Part shown: positions 1 to 6,669 of the stretch, one piece after another
Position numbering within the stretch: position 1 is the stretch's first letter
Layout: each line of letters starts with the position of its first letter
NCBI GenBank assembly: GCA_003531155.1
Contig: DQHR01000124.1
Location: 11,593-24,386, forward strand
Direction: 5' to 3'
DNA length: 12,794 nucleotides
From: Bacteroidales bacterium
GTDB lineage: Bacteria; Bacteroidota; Bacteroidia; Bacteroidales; Tenuifilaceae
Position numbers and translations under genes: made by a program
The notes under the pieces: generated by a model
The model's input: the letters and a program-made list of their open reading frames with translations, nothing else
Told to the model about the DNA's origin: nothing
The model's database searches: none

Positions 1-1109
1 ATTGGAATATTACGACTGCAGCATAGTTCAATAAAGTGGGTTGCTTTTAGTGCTGATTCGGAGAATAGTATACCATTATTAGCAACTATACCCACGCTGT
101 AACCATGAATTCTTGCAAAGCCTGTAATTATTGAGGTTCCATAATTGGCTTTAAATTCTTGAAATTTGCTCCCATCAACCAACCTAGCTATGATTTCATA
201 CATATCTATAGCTTTTTTCAAACTTGGTTGGATTATCCCATAGATTTCATCAATGGGATATAAGGGTTCCTCATTCGCTATTTTATCAATATTTTGTTTT
301 GGGTGCTTATTAAAATGGTCGAAAATATCTCTACATACTCTCAACGCATCCTCATCATTTTCAGCCAAATGATCTACTACACCCGAAACTGAAGTGTGAA
401 CCACGGCTCCACCAAGTTCCTCTACCGTAACAACTTCACCTATTGCGGCTTTAACAAGCGGTGGACCTGCAAGGAATATTGAGCCCGTTCCCTTAACAAT
501 AATGCTCTCATCGCTCATTGCAGGGATGTAGGCTCCACCTGCAGTACAAGATCCCATGACAACTGCAACCTGAGGAATCCGTTCAGCTGAAAGTTTTGCC
601 TGATTGTAAAAAATTCTCCCGAAATGATCTTTATCGGGATACACATTGGCTTGCTCTGGTAAAAAAACTCCGCCTGAATCAACCAAGTAAACTATTGGGA
701 GATTGTTCTGCAATGCAATTTCTTGTGCCCTTAAATGCTTTTTGATTGTTTCGTAGACATACGTACCACCTTTGACTGTAGCATCGTTTGCAACAATTAC
801 AGTCTCAATTCCATGAATAAGTCCCAACCCTGTTATAATACCTGCTCCTGGAAATTGATTATCGTATTGATCGTATGCAGCAAGTGATGATAATTCAAAA
901 AAAGGAGTATCCCTATCAATTAATAATCTTATTCTCTCACTTGCCAATAATTTACCTCTGGCTTTATGCTTCTCCAGAATATCACCATCTCTTTTACTTT
1001 GCGTTGTGTATAGAATGTCTTGTAAATTCTTATTTAAGAATTTATTATATTCATAATTAGCAATAAATTCCTCGGATTGTAGATTTATTCGAGTCTTTAG
1101 AACAGCCAT
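1..1109 (-). CDS. mccB: Methylcrotonyl-CoA carboxylase beta (carboxyltransferase) subunit, C-terminus cut off by window edge
   Basis: This gene reads from an ATG at 1109 down to base 1 with no stop: 369 codons of a protein family usually near 530-560 residues. The carboxyltransferase subunit moves the carboxyl group from biotin to 3-methylcrotonyl-CoA in cytosolic leucine breakdown, working with a biotin-carrying alpha subunit. Visible crotonase-fold hallmarks are VDSGG (143-147), DHFGRIFYNQA (161-171), the oxyanion/CoA region GSCTAGGAYIPAMSDES (186-202), AGPPLVKAAIGE (214-225), ELGG (231-234) and SGVVDH (242-247). The second half begins with LVDGSKFQEFK (310-320) and GILFSESALKATHFIELCC (346-364). 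The SESALKATHFIELC block is typical of methylcrotonyl rather than propionyl-CoA carboxylase beta chains; geranyl-CoA carboxylase is a close alternative. The usual GGADVH is GGAVVH here. No strong ribosome site is seen, as is normal for Bacteroidota. Confidence 0.88.
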   Translation of the reverse strand, partial: MAVLKTRINLQSEEFIANYEYNKFLNKNLQDILYTTQSKRDGDILEKHKARGKLLASERIRLLIDRDTPFFELSSLAAYDQYDNQFPGAGIITGLGLIHGIETVIVANDATVKGGTYVYETIKKHLRAQEIALQNNLPIVYLVDSGGVFLPEQANVYPDKDHFGRIFYNQAKLSAERIPQVAVVMGSCTAGGAYIPAMSDESIIVKGTGSIFLAGPPLVKAAIGEVVTVEELGGAVVHTSVSGVVDHLAENDEDALRVCRDIFDHFNKHPKQNIDKIANEEPLYPIDEIYGIIQPSLKKAIDMYEIIARLVDGSKFQEFKANYGTSIITGFARIHGYSVGIVANNGILFSESALKATHFIELCCSRNIP

Positions 1110-1157
1110 CAATTTAAAACTATTAAGTAAACGCTTTGTAAACATCTAAATGATTGA

Positions 1158-1184
1158 TTTGTTCGCCAGAAACCACCGAACAAA
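1158..1184. promoter_or_regulatory. Inverted repeat upstream of the carboxylase gene
   Basis: TTTGTTCG (1158-1165) and CGAACAAA (1177-1184) are perfect 8-base inverted arms with an 11-base spacer, 49-75 bases upstream of the carboxylase ATG. No T run follows on either strand, so it is not a standard terminator. It could be an operator, but a few dyads of this size are expected by chance in 12.8 kb. The rest of 1110-1381 shows no gene or RNA that I recognise. Confidence 0.25.
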
Positions 1185-1381
1185 GAGTATTTATTTAGAA
1201 TGGTTTCAAATAACAAAAACGAAGGGATTTAGGTTAAATGAAACATTGCTTATAGGGAAAGAAATCGAGTTAATTAAAGCTAATGTTTGAAGGCAATGTT
1301 AGGAAGTCGTTATTGAATTAAAACAAAATACTAAAAGGCTATAATAACAAAGATTTTAAGTTTTAATAATATTTTAGGAGA

Positions 1382-2491
1382 TTAATCTTCAAACAACCTT
1401 AACTGGCCATAATCTTCGTTCTTCTTTTGAGTAATCAATTTTTCACCAAAATTAGATAGCGTAATACCCAACAAACGTATCTTCTTGCCTTCAACTATCG
1501 ATGGTGTGAGTAGATGCTTCGCGATGTTCAAGACATCATCGAAATCTGAAATTGGGTTGATGAGCGACTGGCTTCGGGTGATCTGCTTAAAATCGCTATA
1601 CTTAACCTTTAAGGTTACTGTTCGACCTTTTAGATTGTACTTTTTAAGACGGTTGCAAACCGTTTGGGCAATATGACCCAACTCCTCGCACATATCGTCA
1701 ATCACCTTTAAATCGTGCAAAAAGGTATCCTCTGCTCCAACCGATTTAGTCTCGCGTTCGGGTTCAACACTTCTATTATCGATACCCCGGACAATATTGT
1801 AATAGAAATGCCCCACCTTGCCAAAGTGGGTCACCAACTCCTGTTCTGTCAATTTCTTTAAATCAGCACCAGTGAATAGGTTCATACTTTTCATCTTTTC
1901 GGCAGTGACTTTGCCAACACCAAAAAACTTCTCAACAGGAAGTTTCTCGATAAACGATTCAACTTTTGATGGGGCAATAAAGGTAAGTCCATCGGGTTTT
2001 TGCATGTCAGATGCAACTTTGGCAATAAACTTATTAATAGAAACTCCGGCTGATGCTGTAAGATGTAATTCATCTTTTATTGCCTGCCTTATCTGCTTTG
2101 CAATCTCAATAGCCGAACCGATATTCTGCTTATCACATGTAACATCTAAATAGGCCTCATCTAGCGAAAGTGGTTCGATAAGATCGGTGTAGCGACTAAA
2201 AATTTCACGAATTTTTGATGAAACCTCCTTATAAGCCGAGAAGCGAGGACGTATAAAGATAACCTCAGGGCAAAGTTGTAACGCCCTTTTTGACGACATG
2301 GCTGAGTGAATCCCAAATTTGCGTGCCTCGTAACTCGCGGTGGCAACAACTCCTCGCCCATCGGGCGAGCCACCAACAACGATTGGTTTTCCACGATACA
2401 TGGGATTATCGCGCTGCTCGATAGATGCATAAAACGCATCCATATCGATATGGATAATCTTGCGATGCTTACTGTTAGACTCGCTTCCCAT
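1382..2491 (-). CDS. dinB: DNA polymerase IV (Y-family translesion polymerase)
   Basis: This encodes a cytosolic error-prone polymerase that copies past damaged template bases; 369 residues, slightly longer than the roughly 350 of E. coli DinB. The palm starts with IIHIDMDAFYASIE (12-25). D16 and D18 belong to the first metal motif, and Y21 sits at the steric-gate position that excludes ribonucleotides. SLDEAYLDVT (109-118) supplies the catalytic pair D111 and E112. A helix-hairpin-helix thumb region with FFGVGKVTAEKMK follows in mid-protein, then the little-finger domain. The C-terminus ends in QLRLF (363-367), which fits the sliding-clamp binding motif. The ATG at 2491 follows a good Bacteroidota promoter and leaves a leader of about 20 bases. 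The protein appears intact. It ends in TAA, and nth lies upstream on the same strand, separated by a 360-base gap with its own dinB promoter. Confidence 0.96.
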   Translation of the reverse strand: MGSESNSKHRKIIHIDMDAFYASIEQRDNPMYRGKPIVVGGSPDGRGVVATASYEARKFGIHSAMSSKRALQLCPEVIFIRPRFSAYKEVSSKIREIFSRYTDLIEPLSLDEAYLDVTCDKQNIGSAIEIAKQIRQAIKDELHLTASAGVSINKFIAKVASDMQKPDGLTFIAPSKVESFIEKLPVEKFFGVGKVTAEKMKSMNLFTGADLKKLTEQELVTHFGKVGHFYYNIVRGIDNRSVEPERETKSVGAEDTFLHDLKVIDDMCEELGHIAQTVCNRLKKYNLKGRTVTLKVKYSDFKQITRSQSLINPISDFDDVLNIAKHLLTPSIVEGKKIRLLGITLSNFGEKLITQKKNEDYGQLRLFED

Positions 2492-2515
2492 GAAACATGT
2501 TGATGACTAATACTG

Positions 2516-2546
2516 CAAATATAGAATAGTGTTGCAGAGATTGCAA
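2516..2546 (-). promoter_or_regulatory. dinB promoter (Bacteroidota-type)
   Basis: Read on the minus strand, TATATTTG (2516-2523) matches the TAnnTTTG -7 box, with TTG (2544-2546) 20 bases further upstream as the -33 element. This places transcription start about 20 bases before the dinB ATG. Confidence 0.55.
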
Positions 2547-2547
2547 C
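2531..2547. promoter_or_regulatory. Operator-like dyad within the dinB promoter
   Basis: GTTGCA (2531-2536), a 5-base spacer GAGAT, then TGCAAC (2542-2547) form a perfect inverted repeat. It lies between the -33 and -7 elements and covers the -33 TTG. That is where a repressor would block transcription, and dinB is damage-induced in many bacteria. No LexA gene or second copy of the site is visible here, and 6-base dyads are common by chance. Confidence 0.35.
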
Positions 2548-2586
2548 GGAAACAAATTGCGGTTCGTAATGAGAATAAAAGTCAAC

Positions 2587-2616
2587 CGCAAAGATCACAA
2601 AGAAAAGTCGCAAAGA
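2587..2616. repeat. Degenerate CGCAAAGA tandem repeat
   Basis: CGCAAAGA occurs at 2587-2594 and 2609-2616, with the variant CACAAAGA at 2596-2603. Spacing is irregular. From memory, rows of (C)GCAAAGA-like units are scattered in intergenic DNA of many environmental bacteria. No coding or regulatory role can be assigned from this sequence. Confidence 0.4.
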
Positions 2617-2711
2617 GCGCCAAAACTAGGATACTCTAAAGCCGAGCATAATCCACGGTCAATCAAATATTGCTTAGAAATCTAAATATTTAACGTGAAT
2701 TTGATGTAAGA

Positions 2712-2789
2712 TGTCATACTGAACAGGCAGTTGCCTGCGAAGGATCTAAGCAATTGTAATATAGATGCTTCACTTCGTTCAGCATGACA
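2712..2789. repeat. REP-like palindromic intergenic repeat
   Basis: TGTCATACTGAAC (2712-2724) and GTTCAGCATGACA (2777-2789) pair at 12 of 13 positions. Further in, GAAGGATCT (2739-2747) pairs with AGATGCTTC (2763-2771) at 8 of 9 positions. A small internal hairpin CAGGCA-GT-TGCCTG lies at 2724-2737. From memory, this is the widespread TGTCAT-CTGAAC ... GTTCAG-ATGACA intergenic repeat found in many environmental genomes, often giving spurious HFVQHD-type peptides, as it does here. On the minus strand it lies downstream of nth and could fold in the transcript, but no strong T run marks it as a terminator. Confidence 0.7.
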
Positions 2790-2851
2790 CTGTAATTTTA
2801 TTGAAAAAAACTGAAAATATGCACGTTAAGTTTATATCAAACTCGCGTTAT

Positions 2852-3472
2852 TTAAGATTTATAAAAGTTACAAACAGAATTCATCACACACACGCTACAC
2901 TTAGGGTTTGTTGGTCGACAAATTTCTCGCCCCAAGAAAGATATAGCCATCCCTGCTTCGTTCCATTTTTCTTTGGGAAGAACACTCATCAACTGCTTTT
3001 CAATTTTCTCGGGGTTTGTGCCTGAGGCAACACCCAAACGAGGAGCAACGCGAACAACATGTAAATCAACAATAATGCCTTCGGCATCGTAACCCGATTC
3101 GCGAATAATCACATTCGCCGATTTACGGCCAATACCAGGCAACTTCGTTAATTCCTCCATTGTAGTAGGAATCTTACTATCCTCTCCTACTGCATTGGCC
3201 AACTTCGATAACCAATTGGATTTATTACCGAAGTTTCGAACTGTGCTAATCTCGCGCTGAATATCCTCAACACTTGCTTTGGCAAGGTCACTCATTGTCG
3301 GATAGGTTTTAAAGAAATCCTTTGCTACCTCATTGATATGTCTATCGGAATCCTGAGCCGATAGAATCACCATAACAACAAGTTGATATCGGTTTGCATA
3401 ATCCAAAGGATGCTTTCTTTTCCAATATTGTTTTAGCAAAGGCTCAAAACTCTTACTCCAATTTGTTTCCAT
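2852..3472 (-). CDS. nth: Endonuclease III, DNA base-excision glycosylase/AP lyase
   Basis: The enzyme removes oxidised pyrimidines and nicks abasic sites in base-excision repair. The helix-hairpin-helix-GPD core is clear: LPGIGRKSAN carries the catalytic lysine and VDLHVVRV the catalytic aspartate (K117 and D136, counted from the ATG at 3472). The C-terminus has a complete 4Fe-4S loop with the spacing C-x6-C-x2-C-x5-C (Cys 185, 192, 195, 201). I chose the ATG at 3472, giving 206 residues. The longer frame from 3517 adds MIKFTLIIESNSKHI, which has no family resemblance. The aspartate is followed by Leu rather than the Thr of E. coli VDTH. All required catalytic residues are present. It is divergent from ftsE and followed by dinB; the repair pairing may be positional only. 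Confidence 0.94.
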   Translation of the reverse strand: METNWSKSFEPLLKQYWKRKHPLDYANRYQLVVMVILSAQDSDRHINEVAKDFFKTYPTMSDLAKASVEDIQREISTVRNFGNKSNWLSKLANAVGEDSKIPTTMEELTKLPGIGRKSANVIIRESGYDAEGIIVDLHVVRVAPRLGVASGTNPEKIEKQLMSVLPKEKWNEAGMAISFLGREICRPTNPKCSVCVMNSVCNFYKS

Positions 3473-3531
3473 AATATGTTTGCTATTTGATTCAATTATC
3501 AATGTAAATTTAATCATTATCGCTGATTGGC

Positions 3532-3561
3532 TTGATATTCATTCATAATTCTTTATCTTTC
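3532..3561 (+). promoter_or_regulatory. ftsE promoter (Bacteroidota-type)
   Basis: TTG (3532-3534), a 19-base spacer, then TATCTTTC (3554-3561) matches seven of eight bases of TAnnTTTG. The predicted transcript begins after 3532, which rules out a start there and supports the ATG at 3604. Confidence 0.5.
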
Positions 3562-3603
3562 AAAAAATGGCTCTATCTTTATAGCAGTTTAAACACAGGA
3601 ATC

Positions 3604-4314
3604 ATGGCTTTAGATACAATTATTGAAATCAAGAATGCATCACTCTTCCAGGATGAGCAGCTAATACTATCGGATGTTAACTTCACCATCGAAAGGGGTG
3701 AATTTGTGTATATAATAGGGAAAGTAGGGACTGGTAAATCGAGCCTTATTAAAACCATTACTGGAGAAATTGAACTCACAGAGGGAGAAGGAATTGTTGC
3801 TGATTTTAACTTAAAAGGAATAAAACCCAAACAGATTCCTTTTTTAAGAAGAAAAATCGGCACTGTTTTTCAAGATTTCCAACTCCTCTCCGACAGGAGC
3901 ATTTACGATAATCTTCTATTTGTGCTTAAGGCAACAGGATGGAAAAGCAAAACCGAAATCGAACAACGAATCAAAGATGCCCTCGACAAAGTAGGTCTAC
4001 CAAACAAAGAACACAAAATGCCCCATCAGCTATCTGGAGGTGAACAGCAAAGGATTGTTATAGCTCGCGCTTTACTTAATGATCCTGAGATCATCCTTGC
4101 AGATGAGCCAACAGGTAATCTTGATCCTGAAACCTCAGAGGAAATTATGAGACTTCTACACGATATTTCATTAACAGGTCGTGCAGTGGTGATGGCAACC
4201 CACAACTATGCTCTCTTGAAAAAATACCCCGGAAGAACTTTGAAGTGCGAAAAAGGTAAAGTTATCGAAGTTGAACAGATGACTGAAATTGACTTTGAAA
4301 GTTTAATGGAGTAA
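3604..4314 (+). CDS. ftsE: Cell-division ATP-binding protein FtsE (ABC ATPase)
   Basis: FtsE is the cytosolic ATPase that drives the membrane protein FtsX, linking division to control of peptidoglycan hydrolases. Counted from the ATG at 3604 the protein has 236 residues. Visible motifs are Walker A GKVGTGKS (39-46), Q-loop VFQDFQLL (Q90), signature LSGGEQQR (143-150), Walker B IILADEPTGNLD (163-174) and switch histidine ATHN (H200). All look functional. AGGA lies 6 bases before the ATG, a better ribosome site than most here. The frame is open 24 codons further upstream, but that extension runs into the promoter. No ftsX is next to it; in Bacteroidota the two are, as far as I recall, often apart. 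A LolD or other MacB-type ATPase is the alternative, but the N-terminal and central sequence fits the Bacteroidota FtsE type. Confidence 0.85.
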   Translation: MALDTIIEIKNASLFQDEQLILSDVNFTIERGEFVYIIGKVGTGKSSLIKTITGEIELTEGEGIVADFNLKGIKPKQIPFLRRKIGTVFQDFQLLSDRSIYDNLLFVLKATGWKSKTEIEQRIKDALDKVGLPNKEHKMPHQLSGGEQQRIVIARALLNDPEIILADEPTGNLDPETSEEIMRLLHDISLTGRAVVMATHNYALLKKYPGRTLKCEKGKVIEVEQMTEIDFESLME

Positions 4315-4386
4315 AAAGAGTTTAACGTTATTTACTGATGACAGCAAGGCAATCAATTTACATGCTAACAACCTACATTCTAATTG

Positions 4387-5292
4387 TTAACGCTTAAAAC
4401 ACCTAATAATCCACGGTAATCTGTTTAGATGCACATTGCTGTAACGTTCGAGTGAAGCCCCAAAACCTTCGTTAAAATAAGCAACACCTTCTAGATTAGA
4501 ACCTGTGAAATCAAGAATTTTGTTTGACCCAGCATTCTCCTGAATAATCCGATCGAGAATCAGATGCATGGTACTGGTTTGCTTACCCTCTTCGGATGAG
4601 ACTGTAACTAACAAATAGATCCTATTCTTGAACCAAAAATAAAACGCTGCGGATATCAACTCACCCTTTGTATTTTTGGCAGCGAGAACACGTCCTGTGC
4701 CATTTTTAATAGTATGACTTACTATATCTTCAAGAATACTTCTAAAACGATTATTTAATGGTGGATTAGCATGAGTAGCCTTGAAGTCAGTGAATTCTTT
4801 AGCCGTAATATTATCAACCAATTGCAAATTGGACTCTTGAGCATGACCAATATTTCGCTTAGTCCGACGCGAATATTTCTCTTCTAGTTCAGCAATAGAT
4901 TGATTAAGGTTGAGCTCATGATTATTATAGTCTGAAACTAAAAACTCTGGATTATTGCAAACGTTATACCTATTTAGATTGAGGTTAATATATCGATATA
5001 TTTTAGAGGCCTCTCTCAGAAATTCGCCAGCATCACTGGTTTTTCCACGGGCTGATATTACCCCCAACTGCTGTATCAAAAAGGGTTGAATCAAATATAC
5101 CATGCCGTATTTACGTCGTACCGGTAGTGGCATAACATTTTCATAATCGCCATCTACAAGAGCCTCCCAACCTGGATTTGTAATGTTAAGGTACCACGAA
5201 AGATGATAAGCCAATCCTTGTGGAGATGTCTCAATGCACGCATCCCACTTAATATAGTCAATTTCGTTATGCCTTAGGTGACGAATCTCCAC
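4387..5292 (-). CDS. GNAT/FemAB-like acyltransferase
   Basis: This 301-residue protein has no signal peptide or membrane segment and resembles FemAB-like proteins with a GNAT fold. Such enzymes transfer acyl or aminoacyl groups, in several cases onto cell-wall or polysaccharide precursors; the substrate cannot be told here. A basic stretch YSRRTKRNIGHA lies in mid-protein. The C-terminal half carries the typical run RVLAAKNTKGELISAAFYFW, then a Tyr-Leu-Leu-Val strand, and DFTGSNLEGVAYFNEGFGA near the end. The start is a GTG at 5292; no in-frame ATG lies upstream before a stop, and the next internal Met comes too late. The gene overlaps the end of the upstream deacetylase-like gene by 26 bases, so the two are probably translated together. 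It ends in TAA, convergent with ftsE across 72 bases with no clear terminator. Confidence 0.72.
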   Translation of the reverse strand: MEIRHLRHNEIDYIKWDACIETSPQGLAYHLSWYLNITNPGWEALVDGDYENVMPLPVRRKYGMVYLIQPFLIQQLGVISARGKTSDAGEFLREASKIYRYINLNLNRYNVCNNPEFLVSDYNNHELNLNQSIAELEEKYSRRTKRNIGHAQESNLQLVDNITAKEFTDFKATHANPPLNNRFRSILEDIVSHTIKNGTGRVLAAKNTKGELISAAFYFWFKNRIYLLVTVSSEEGKQTSTMHLILDRIIQENAGSNKILDFTGSNLEGVAYFNEGFGASLERYSNVHLNRLPWIIRCFKR

Positions 5293-6601
5293 ATTGAATC
5301 TTTTTAACTTCCTTTAGAACATTTGGCATATGGTTCTCCCATCCTTTACAAGGTGATGTACCCGATAAATATTCATTATGCCAAATCATTACAAATGTTC
5401 CGTTAACCTTCTTCACCTTTTCTACCAGATAAAGAACAGTATCAAGAGCCTCCTCAGGTGTTAACCCTAATCTCTCGCAGAGCGTGAAATCCATTGCTTG
5501 AAAAGGAAAAACTTTAATATCCAATACTTTTTCCTCTTTAATATTATAGAACTTGAAAGGAGTGCATGTGCCCGCTCTAAATCCTACGCATTCAGAATAA
5601 CCCATTGAATAATCTTCTTTTATGCCAAGTAATGCAAGGTTTGTATAAGTTATTGGCAAAAAGAATCTCAGAAAATGTTGCCTGCTAAGTACAACACTTT
5701 TATTTAATACTCGAGAAATATCGTTTATTTCCGATTTCACCCTATCAAAACTAGTTCCCGATCTGTACGATGGATGAACTCCTACCTCAAACCTATCGCT
5801 AATCCGATGGAGCAGGTTCTGCATCTCAAATTGTTGAATAGACACATTCCTGTCATAACGAGCATACCTGCCTACAAGGACAAACCAAATAGATTTAGGC
5901 CAACTTTTTAATATAGAGAAAGCATTCTCGTAAATATCATAAGGGTCTTTTCTTAAATTAAGATAGACCAGGATCCTTCTTGTGAAATCGTCAAATTTAA
6001 GAGTCAATAACGATCTCAAAGTTCCTAAAAATGCTCTTTCAACGCCTTTATATCGGTATGCATAGGCACTATCAACATCTATAGTTGGAATAAACTCAAA
6101 TTTTCGAGGATTAATCTGAAAGCTTGGAAACCTTGCCTTAATTTTATTAACCAATTGATATGCCCAAACATCAACAATAGGTTCATTTAAAAATCCACCT
6201 TTGTAAGCGATGCTTTGCTCAGCAGGGAAACGGTTATGTCTATCGGGTACAAATAGTAAATACTCTTCGTAGCGTGAAATTAAATAAAAAGTAGCTGCAA
6301 AAAGATCAAATGGAATATCCGACTCGCGGGATGTTCTAAAAAAAGCAGGAAGGCCTTCCCATTCAAATAATTCTATTTTCTGTCGCTCAACGGAATCCTC
6401 AACCATAATGCTATGAGGGACAATATGAATTCCCTCTTTAACGGCTAGCATGCAATACGAAATCAAAACCCCATTATGCAATTTTGCCTCAGAGTAGGAG
6501 GATGTAATACGTACCTTAACGCCAAGAATATCCTCAAATATAAATTTAATCGTATAATCAACACGAGACGTAAGTCTTTGGGTATATACAAGTACTTCCA
6601 T
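5267..6601 (-). CDS. Polysaccharide deacetylase-like protein (DUF7033 type N-terminus)
   Basis: This 444-residue protein resembles Bacteroidota polysaccharide-deacetylase family proteins with an extra N-terminal domain. The NodB-like part starts at FIPTIDVDSAYAYRYKG (170-186), where D175 and D177 take the place of the usual TFDDG pair. FEVGVHPSYRSG (271-282) gives H276, LSRQHFLRF (305-313) gives R307 and H309, and MIWHNEYLSG (405-414) gives H408, all plausible metal-binding or catalytic positions. The classic HxxxH is not exact, so activity is inferred. No signal peptide is seen, which suggests action on a cytosolic precursor. It lies 68 bases after mutS2 and overlaps the acyltransferase gene by 26 bases. 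A run of eight C bases lies 8 bases before the ATG. Function in O-antigen, capsule or wall modification is inference. Confidence 0.7.
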   Translation of the reverse strand: MEVLVYTQRLTSRVDYTIKFIFEDILGVKVRITSSYSEAKLHNGVLISYCMLAVKEGIHIVPHSIMVEDSVERQKIELFEWEGLPAFFRTSRESDIPFDLFAATFYLISRYEEYLLFVPDRHNRFPAEQSIAYKGGFLNEPIVDVWAYQLVNKIKARFPSFQINPRKFEFIPTIDVDSAYAYRYKGVERAFLGTLRSLLTLKFDDFTRRILVYLNLRKDPYDIYENAFSILKSWPKSIWFVLVGRYARYDRNVSIQQFEMQNLLHRISDRFEVGVHPSYRSGTSFDRVKSEINDISRVLNKSVVLSRQHFLRFFLPITYTNLALLGIKEDYSMGYSECVGFRAGTCTPFKFYNIKEEKVLDIKVFPFQAMDFTLCERLGLTPEEALDTVLYLVEKVKKVNGTFVMIWHNEYLSGTSPCKGWENHMPNVLKEVKKIQCGDSSPKA

Positions 6602-6609
6602 ACAAGAGT

Positions 6610-6617
6610 GGGGGGGG
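6610..6617 (-). repeat. Eight-base C homopolymer in the deacetylase leader
   Basis: Plus strand shows eight G; on the coding strand this is C8, starting 16 bases and ending 9 bases before the deacetylase ATG at 6601. A tract here is outside the coding frame. Length changes would alter leader or ribosome-binding spacing rather than shift the reading frame. Confidence 0.85.
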
Positions 6618-6669
6618 TTATACTTTACGAAGATAAGTCATTTTTGGGGATCTACGAGTGGTGAATTAA

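Larger units (their letters stand above)
2492..2851. other. 360-base intergenic gap, dinB start to nth stop
   Basis: This gene-free stretch holds the dinB promoter and dyad at its left end, a CGCAAAGA-type degenerate repeat near 2587-2616 and a REP-like inverted repeat at 2712-2789. A short inverted pair, TTAACGTG (2690-2697) and CACGTTAA (2822-2829), brackets the REP-like element; it may be accidental. The open frame at 2765-3025 on the plus strand is a by-product of the repeat and of nth antisense, not a gene. Confidence 0.6.

Noticed and set aside
875..1060. Plus-strand frame of 61 codons
   Set aside because: Antisense to the carboxylase gene, which runs off the window and is clearly coding.
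1818..2153. Plus-strand frame of 111 codons
   Set aside because: Antisense to dinB, no ribosome site and no recognisable protein.
2161..2613. Minus-strand frame of 150 codons overlapping dinB
   Set aside because: Shadow of dinB in another frame, with no family features.
2765..3025. Plus-strand frame of 86 codons
   Set aside because: Its first residues (MLHFVQHD) are the translation of the REP-like repeat and the rest is antisense to nth.
3473..3517. Upstream nth start adding 15 residues
   Set aside because: The extension has no family similarity; METNWSK at 3472 is the normal type of start.
3532..3603. Upstream ftsE start adding 24 residues
   Set aside because: The stretch contains the predicted ftsE promoter, and FtsE proteins begin near the MALDTII ATG.
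6476..6664. Plus-strand frame of 62 codons crossing the C8 tract
   Set aside because: Antisense to the deacetylase 5' end; no supporting features.
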